The notes below the pieces were generated by a model. The model worked only from the letters and a program-made list of their open reading frames with translations, searched no databases and was not told the DNA's origin. From the NCBI GenBank assembly GCA_963556145.1, contig OY744472.1, positions 186,001 through 250,000 of the forward strand: a stretch of DNA of 64,000 nt. The letters run 5' to 3'. Shown here in pieces: positions 57,544 through 64,000 of the stretch; position 1 is the stretch's first letter; each line of letters begins with the position of its first letter. Both the position numbers and the translations under genes were made by a program. This DNA is from Hygrocybe punicea (Eukaryota; Basidiomycota; Agaricomycetes; Agaricales; Hygrophoraceae).

Positions 57544-59749
57544 GCACTACGTGATGCTGCTGAAGGCGAGTGCACCTGGAGCGAGGCAGAGAAGCTCGAG
57601 TGCTGCGATGTCTCGTATCGAGAGTCATCCAGTTGATAAAGCGGAGTGGGTACAAGATCAAGATCAATATCTGTCAATTGTGTGACTTGAATGGTTCCAG
57701 GTGCCATTTGCCTGTCTGAGCAAGGCATAATAGAAAACTTCATAGAGCCAACATCCGCCGATAGTACGTCCGCCATGGCTTCCACACCTTTGTTGCTGAA
57801 AGCAGCAACCACTCCTTGGCCCCACCAAGTGGACCCCCCAACGCTCATGGGAGGAGGGTCCACAAGACTTGCGCCAATGACCCCCCAAACGCTCAAGGGA
57901 TAAGGGATCGTTGGCACAGGCACATGAAAGGGAAAGGGAGGGATGTAAGAATCGACACGGCGATGAGAAAAGTACCACATTTCCAAATGTGGAACAAGCA
58001 CAAAAAATAAATACACTCATAGCTCCGCCCATCTGAGTCGTAGTGGCAGCATCAGCAAAAGCGCATTATGTTTACCTAGCCTTACCTTGCTAGGTAAGGT
58101 TCACCTTTTTCACCTAGACCACCTACTTACCGACCTGGCTTACATTGCAATCCCCCCACAAGATACTATGGAAAGCAACACTGTTTCGGACGATGCCATT
58201 TGCACTCCGACACGGCATCAAGTCAGGACCCAGAACACCTCGATAAATACGCTTTGGTGGATAGCATATTGAAATAAAAGTAAAGTGGTAGTGTCAAATT
58301 GTTATATATCTAAACATTGTGTAAAGGTGCCAAGATGGTGGGCATGGGAGTGAGGTGAGTAAGTCAGGGGAAAGGGAAGGTGTGGGGGAGGGTACTTGAA
58401 GGGCGCCCAGAAGGGGTGGGAGATGTAAGGAGCAGTATAGAGAGGTCCGGGAGGCCAAAGGCAGTGCGAAGGAGGCACAGGGGCAGCGGTTGTTGAGAGA
58501 TTGCAGTGGGCGGGGTGAAGAGAGGTTGTGGCAGTTGCGGCAGGTGCAAAGTTCACAGTCTCCTGGTTCAAAACTAAAAATTATTGGTTTACCTGAGGCG
58601 GAAAAGTTTTCGCCGTCTCGTCGATCTCCACCGCCACCTGTCTCTGTCGTCCTCAACGCGGTTGTCCTGCGCTGCTCCTATCGTATTCACCATCTTCGTC
58701 ATTCCCGTCGTCTCCGTATTCCTCGTCTCTATTCCCGTCTTCGCGGTTGCGGCGGTGGTCCCGTTGTCTGTCTTTTTGTGCTGGCCTACATGAGCGGGGG
58801 GTGCTAGTAGTCAGTATACAATAATATATGAGTTTTTTTTATGAGCCACCCACGCCGAATGCGACTCTCGTCGGTTGTCGTCTCATCAGTCTCCATCACC
58901 GTCATCGTCATTCTCGTGCCTGCAAAGTTCTTGACCTGAGACAGGAAAGTTTAAGTGGCCTACCGACATCTTGGACAGCATGGCATAGTATTCCAGTCCC
59001 GATCTTCGGAGAGGTGGACATTTTCCCGCAATAAGAACGAGCTTGGCCGTACGTGAATAGTCTGTACTCACCCTTGCCATTGCGCATCTGCTTGAGTGCC
59101 GACTTATATCCAAGTGTGTACTTGCCAGACTTGACGACGAGCGCAACATGGGCTGCTATTGACCTTGGGGTGGCAGTGGGTACACGAAGGACTCAGTGGG
59201 ACTGGAGGTTGCAGTGTGCCGAGAGGTTGCAGTAATAGATGTACGGAGTTGCTGCAGTCGGTCACTATCAGTGTATTGGTTTCAGCCCGGATTCTGATTC
59301 GCTTAGCATAGGATTCCGTTCTGATCAGGTTGGAGGAGTGGCAAATGAATGAGACGAGCGATGGCGGGGATGTTGTTATCAGCAATAGGGTGACCGAGGC
59401 GTATGTGGGAGGTCATCTCCTGTGATTCGGTAATGACAACAACGCGGAGAGGCTACTCATATTCGGGCAGGCATTGAGAAGGCGACTCTTGCGCTGATTA
59501 CTAGTATGCCGAGTGACTGGATGGGGCTTCTAGAAGGCGATACGATTGAAATGTGCAAGTCTGACACAGAACTGAAGGCACTGGTCTGCGAGAAAGGTGG
59601 GCAGGGAGTGAGCGAGCTCATCAGAGGAAATTAGGCTCACCGGTTACATGTTACAAGCGGCGTTACCCCGAGAATATAATAGGTGCTCTTTTGTTCACCG
59701 CCTCTATTACTATCTTCTTGCATCTTTGTGTTGATCACTGTCTCTCTTA
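57544..59749. other. Region without a recognised gene
   Basis: It may contain the eroded N-terminus of the Ste6-like relic. A minus frame 58016-57405 has a coherent stretch (STWWGQGVVAAFSNKGVEAM) that I do not recognise, and a plus stretch near 59460-59630 reads IEKATLALITSMPSDWMGLL before a stop. Both could be remnants of other genes. The last 60 bp contain pyrimidine-rich promoter-like sequence before ATG 59750. Confidence 0.35.
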
Positions 59750-62089
59750 ATGACCAACCCAACTCCCAACCGCCGCCGTCGTCGTGAGGTTGAAGTCCCT
59801 AGAGTTCGGCGTTCAACACGCCAGCGCTTCAACCCTGTTCCAGACGATGAACCAATATCAGATAATGTCCAAGGTAGCTTTCTAACCCGTTGCTATAGTA
59901 AAAATGTAATAACGCAGTAAACAATTTAGATTCCTCTGTTTCACTGATTAATTCCGAGAAAGTAATCGACTCAGAAGGCAAGTGTAGTCCATTTATCATT
60001 TTCTTGATCTCTTAGCCCTTTTAGCTACCCGTCGTCCCCCCAAAATCAAACTGGACACTCAAGAACTCAATGCTCAAACTACAACTATAGACGAATTATC
60101 CCCATTGACACCGCCTACGCCAGTTGATGCAATTGAAAATTTGAGTGATCGTATGTGTTTATCCGCCTGTTGTCAAAAATGCGAACTAATACAGATTCCA
60201 GCTGCTCATAATCGGTTTGAATCATCGCTTGAAGCCTTTTCCACAAAGACTGTAAAGGGACCACCTTTCATTCAAGTTGCAGCTGACGACATGAAGCCTG
60301 CGAAGTTATCCACTTACAAAAGTGTCATCAAGAAAGTCTCCAAACAAATCTTTGCTCATTTTGAAGGAAATAACACAGATTACCTCAAACTTGTTACTCC
60401 AGAAGCTTTTTATCACGGTTTATTTCATCCTGAATTGCATCGCAATATGTGCTGGGAGACCAATGTCGGAAATGCAACAACGGCAGCAATTTATCATTCT
60501 CTTCACCGTCTCGTATGTTCACCTATCTCCATGTCATTTTTCCAAACTCACATATGATAGTACAAGGATAAGTCTAAATCAATCAGCCAACAAATTTATG
60601 ATCATGCTTTGAATATTGCGCGAGATTTTCAACACACGAAAGTTTACCTGGCTAAAGCTGATTGCGTGTGTGCGGAATTAAAGAAGAGTGAAAAGGCTGG
60701 CTTAAGCTGCCTAAGATGTGCACACTGGATTGGTCTAGTACAGTGTGTTGATATTTATTTCTCTGATGCCAGTTCAAACTGACTGTCTCACAATAGAATT
60801 CCCAAAATTCAAGTTACGGAGTTGATGGGGAAACGAGTGTTTGAAAGTGCTGAAGATATGTTGAATTGTATCTTATGTGGTGCATTAAAGGAAGACGAAG
60901 TTGTTGCCACTGATGATACATGGTATTGCATTTGTTCCCCACCTCCCAACCAAAGTGTTACTACAGCATGCGTATTTTGGCGTAAAGACTCAGACGGTGA
61001 TGAAACACCTACTTGGAATAAAGTGGTGAGTGGCAACTGCTTAAATTAACATCTTCTCAATCTAATTCTATTAGTTTGGAGCTGTTGTCTATAATATGGA
61101 TAAGTTAGGAAGGATCTTTGATGACGGCAACAAAATCACTGCGGATGACTTAAGGGCAGTGATGATATCTGCTGAGTGAGTGTTTTTAGTTAAATATTCA
61201 TATTCATATTAACATATTTAGAAGATCCACTGCATTGGAGAGGAGCAGTGTGAATGATGATGGTAAAATGAAAAAAGGCTTGGGTTTACACTCCTCATAT
61301 GGAATCTCTTACCAGAGACACGTAAGTACCTAATTTCTTATAGATCATAATATCTAACAATACTCATTTATATAAAGATTCCAGAACTCTCTACCAAGTC
61401 TAAGAATCCACAATCAAAGACTATAAAGAAATTACAGGAGAGAAAAGAATTGCATGTGCACTTAACTGAATCATGGCCAAGTAAGTATATTTTCAGTACA
61501 ATATTGAAATACTCAGTAATTTATTATACATTTAGTTTCACAAGCCAAACATTGGTACTTTTTAAAGGGTTTTCTTCCTCAGTTTGCAAAAATTGCATTT
61601 GTGAGTCACATTATTTTATGTATTCAAGGCTAATATATATATTAGGAAGCTTCCCAATCTGCCAAAGCATTAAATATTTTACAAACTCCTGATTATTCTA
61701 GTTTTGCGACTTATGCTTATGCAGCTGGACCCCACTTAGACTTTGATGAGGCACCTACAAGTGGGTGGGTTGTCCATCGTTCAGAAAAGGTAAGAATTAT
61801 AAATTTTCTATTTCACTAAAAGCTTACCAATGCACAGATTCCTAAGCATGAAAGCAACTTTATATGGGCTGCATACGAACTTATCTTGGAATTGGATGAT
61901 GGCTGCTTTTGGTTTTGGGATGCTGCCAAAGATGAGCATGGCACCACTATGAATCAAATCGCCATGAAGCACCGGAAAAAGCATGAGAAGTATTATCGAG
62001 TCAAAAGTGTCAGAGATGCGGCACAGTGGACTCGTGTTTTGACATTACCACAGGCTGTGGCACAAAGCAACATGCGGGGCCTTGATTGA
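59750..62089 (+). CDS. Intact 12-exon gene of unknown function
   Basis: ATG 59750 (MTNPTPNRRRRREVEVPRVR), stop 62087-62089, about 590 residues. Twelve exons join in one frame. All introns are 45-70 bp GT-AG except intron 2, which has a GC donor (59978-59979). The N-terminus is basic with a TRRPPK motif that recalls AT-hook-like or nuclear-localisation sequence. The middle has MKPAKLSTYKSVIKKVSKQI, a cluster of cysteines (CVCAELKKSEKAGLSCLRC, near 60665-60720) and NCILCGALKEDEV with CICSPPP. The C-terminal part contains AGPHLDFDEAPTSGWVVHR, a WAAYELILELDDGCFWFWDA block and a basic end. I do not recognise the family with certainty, though it resembles expanded mushroom hypothetical proteins. 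PHLDFDE contains an H-x-D as found in iron/2-oxoglutarate oxygenases, but no second His or Arg could be matched securely. Confidence 0.72.
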
Positions 62090-63720
62090 TGTATGATTTA
62101 TATTGAATACTACTTGTACATTAGAAAAGCTCAGTCATAAAGGCTGCAAGATACATGTGAGGATTTGTTGGTGTGATCCTTTTGAACTGTGAGCCTTTAT
62201 GCCTCTATCATGCATTTCTTGATCTAATATCTTGCTGCTGAAATTGGGGGTGCTTGCCATTACATTTGTTCTGGGGGATAACTCGATTAATTGCAACCCA
62301 ATTTAAAGAGACTGGTGATATCTAAATCTTTGTGAAACTTGTGACTTGTCACCGGAAGTGAGGTGCAAAAGGTCTGCAACGTGACTAACTGACAAAATTG
62401 TGTGATGTTAGTACAAAGGCAACTGTGAAGGGGATACAGACAAATGTGCCAGCAAGCATTTGGTCGTATTTTTCTAAATTCAGTAGTTGTATAGTAGATT
62501 TTTGAAGCCGTTAGCTTTAAATTCCGTACGTGTTTTTCTCGTAGTTGATTGATATAACTAACTGTTGACTCACTCCTGATTGACGACAAGGTAAGTACGT
62601 GCTTGATATATAACTAATTGTGACCTGGGCTCACCTGTCCCAATTTCTCCTTTCCCTGACTACAGGGCTGAGGCATTTTTGTGAAAGGAGCCATACAACA
62701 TTAATTACTGTATTCAATTTAGCAAACTTCGAAGAGAGCTTCCTAGAAATGACGCCTGACATTTATATTTTAGTATTCTATTTGTTGTAGTTCAAAACCG
62801 GGCCATTGCCACCCTCGGAACCCAAAATTGGGCAAGTCTTTAGGGCAGCTGAGTTCGGGGGATCCCGGACCGGTTACCAACTCATGACACATGTTCTTGA
62901 TACATTTTGAAAAAATTTACTAAAGTGTTGCAGGACCCCCAACAGTAGGTGTAGAATGTCACTGAAAGGTCAACCAGACCAAAAGGTGCAATTTTGAGTG
63001 AATGAATCTCGTAATATTTCCAACCCAAAGCACATAAACATAGTGATATAATATTTGCTCAAAGCTCAAAATAAAGAAAAGCTTCTATGGCCCTTGGAAA
63101 AAGAGGATTTCTTGGTCCTATTATCGGGGGTCGTGTCACCATTGTGACATATAGCATATGGACTTAGGGGGCGTCTGAGCAGCTTTTCTATCAGGCTTAA
63201 AGCTTGATGTGATGATATCTGGTTGTGATTCGAGTCAACCACCCCACTTGCGCTCGAAGTCCCTGGTTAAAAAGAATGGCCTCTCAACCAGTGCCAAATT
63301 GGATGAAGCAACCGAATTGGATACCCGCTGTAATGATACCCTGGACTTGATCACTGTGTGTCCTGTCTGACCCATTCCCACACTTGAAGACTGAACTTTG
63401 TGTCAGTTTTTGCTCATAACTAATCCTCCACCAAGATCTCCGGAGTTTTTAGCTTCCATCCTTGAATATTCTCAGCTAGTAGGCGATTTACGTAACGCAG
63501 AGGATGTGTGGATGCGGAGGATGGATGCGGTGGTAGGCATTGCAGGATCATACAATGTTGGGATGTATCACACTAAGGGTCTATTTGTATGTATTTATTG
63601 ATAATGACTCTACCCTGGCGGACTGGCAGACTTTTGAGGTCCAGAACTTCCTGGAATCCCCAGTCTCCGTGGACAAGTCACTGACTCTTTCTGACATGAA
63701 GCTCGTGCCTTGATGGAATA
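62090..63720. other. Region without a recognised gene
   Basis: AT-rich 3-prime flank of the 12-exon gene, then sequence with no long frames except plus 63398-63601. Near 63620-63650 the words CTGGCAGACTTTTGAGGTCCAGAA resemble the complement of the sequence left of the old copia element (about 25550-25573). This hints at a shared short repeat, not followed up. Confidence 0.35.
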
Positions 63721-64000
63721 CTGACCAGTTTTTTTAAATCATTCTGTCTGCTTGCTGGAGACAATGACCCAAACCTTCTCTTTCAAGTCAAAGTCCCAGC
63801 CACCTCAAATGTTGTCAAACTGAAGGAGGAATTCAAAACCAAACTTAGTCCAGTTTTTCGAGATGTTGCCACCCAAGAGCTCACCCTCTACAAAGTTTCC
63901 ATTCTCATTGATGAGTGTTTTAAAGAGAATCTGGGAGGAATTCACTTGTCCAAGCCATTGTTACCTGTCGCCTTGTTGTTGAACATGTTCAATGCCACAC
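63721..64000 (+). CDS. Crinkler-like N-terminal domain (cut by right edge)
   Basis: The open frame reads SFFKSFCLLAGDNDPNLLFQ, then VKVPATSNVVKLKEEFKTKL, SPVFRDVATQELTLYKVSI and a Leu/Pro-rich stretch to the window end. The pattern (FCLL-G-x-F-V, VxxLKxxIK, LTLYKVSI) matches the ubiquitin-like N-terminal domain of Crinkler (CRN) proteins, found in oomycetes and widely in basidiomycetes, where their role is little understood. No ATG opens this frame after the TGA near 63694. Either the start lies in an upstream exon (a CAG acceptor is present at 63725-63727) or the gene is broken. Confidence 0.6.
   Translation, partial: MTSFFKSFCLLAGDNDPNLLFQVKVPATSNVVKLKEEFKTKLSPVFRDVATQELTLYKVSILIDECFKENLGGIHLSKPLLPVALLLNMFNAT

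Noticed and set aside
57664..58032. Possible small secreted protein on the minus strand
   Set aside because: No signal peptide in the plausible frame and no recognisable cysteine pattern.
61733..61741. Firm call as a TET/JBP oxygenase
   Set aside because: Only one H-x-D motif is visible; distal His and 2-oxoglutarate-binding Arg could not be placed.
63231..63250. tRNA T-loop-like GATTCGAGTC
   Set aside because: No matching acceptor, D or anticodon arms around it. I found no convincing tRNA or rRNA gene anywhere in the window.

Overview
The window looks like repeat-rich DNA from a filamentous basidiomycete (Agaricomycetes). The evidence is genes with many short GT-AG introns, a CxC2-type KDZ transposase, MULE and Ty1/copia elements, several large uncharacterised gene families that I recall as typical of mushroom genomes, a BTB-TLDc gene, a Ste6-like ABC transporter relic and a Crinkler-like domain. 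All family names come from reading motifs; no search was run.

Layout: 1-5.65 kb holds a KDZ transposase (cut by the left edge) and a PHD-finger gene on the same strand. 5.8-7.0 kb is a C-rich minisatellite. 7.7-10.5 kb is a decayed multi-exon gene. 10.6-11.1 kb is a 45-bp minisatellite. 11.1-14.5 kb is a MULE transposase split by a solo LTR. 14.6-16.07 kb is a fold-back element with a second fold-back element inside one arm. 16.4-18.0 kb is an intact BTB-TLDc gene. 18.6-20.1 kb is an F-box/LRR relic. 21.97-22.60 kb is a five-exon cysteine-rich secreted protein gene that no long open frame reveals. 22.76-24.73 kb is a TIR element with a G-rich core. 25.57-29.10 kb is a decayed, internally deleted copia element. 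29.2-32.2 kb is another decayed gene. 33.49-44.66 kb is a young copia element whose pol is split by a very young LTR element (34.68-40.52 kb) that shows no pol of its own. 45.97-51.26 kb is a helicase gene of mobile-element character, followed by a second remnant to 52.83 kb. 54.4-57.5 kb holds relics of a sugar transporter and a Ste6-like exporter. 59.75-62.09 kb is an intact 12-exon gene of unknown function. A Crinkler-like domain runs off the right edge.

The history is one of layered insertion and decay. At least three nestings can be read with target-site duplications: LTR element in copia, solo LTR in MULE, and MITE in MITE. Most in-frame stops in the decayed genes are explained by one C-to-T change (CGA to TGA, CAA/CAG to TAA/TAG), which suggests cytosine deamination or RIP-like mutation. 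Intact genes (BTB-TLDc, the cysteine-rich protein, the 12-exon gene) sit among these relics. The most interesting unit is the 45.97-51.26 kb gene. It joins C2H2 zinc fingers, a middle region with tyrosine-recombinase-like boxes, a complete RecQ-type helicase and a cysteine-rich C-terminus.
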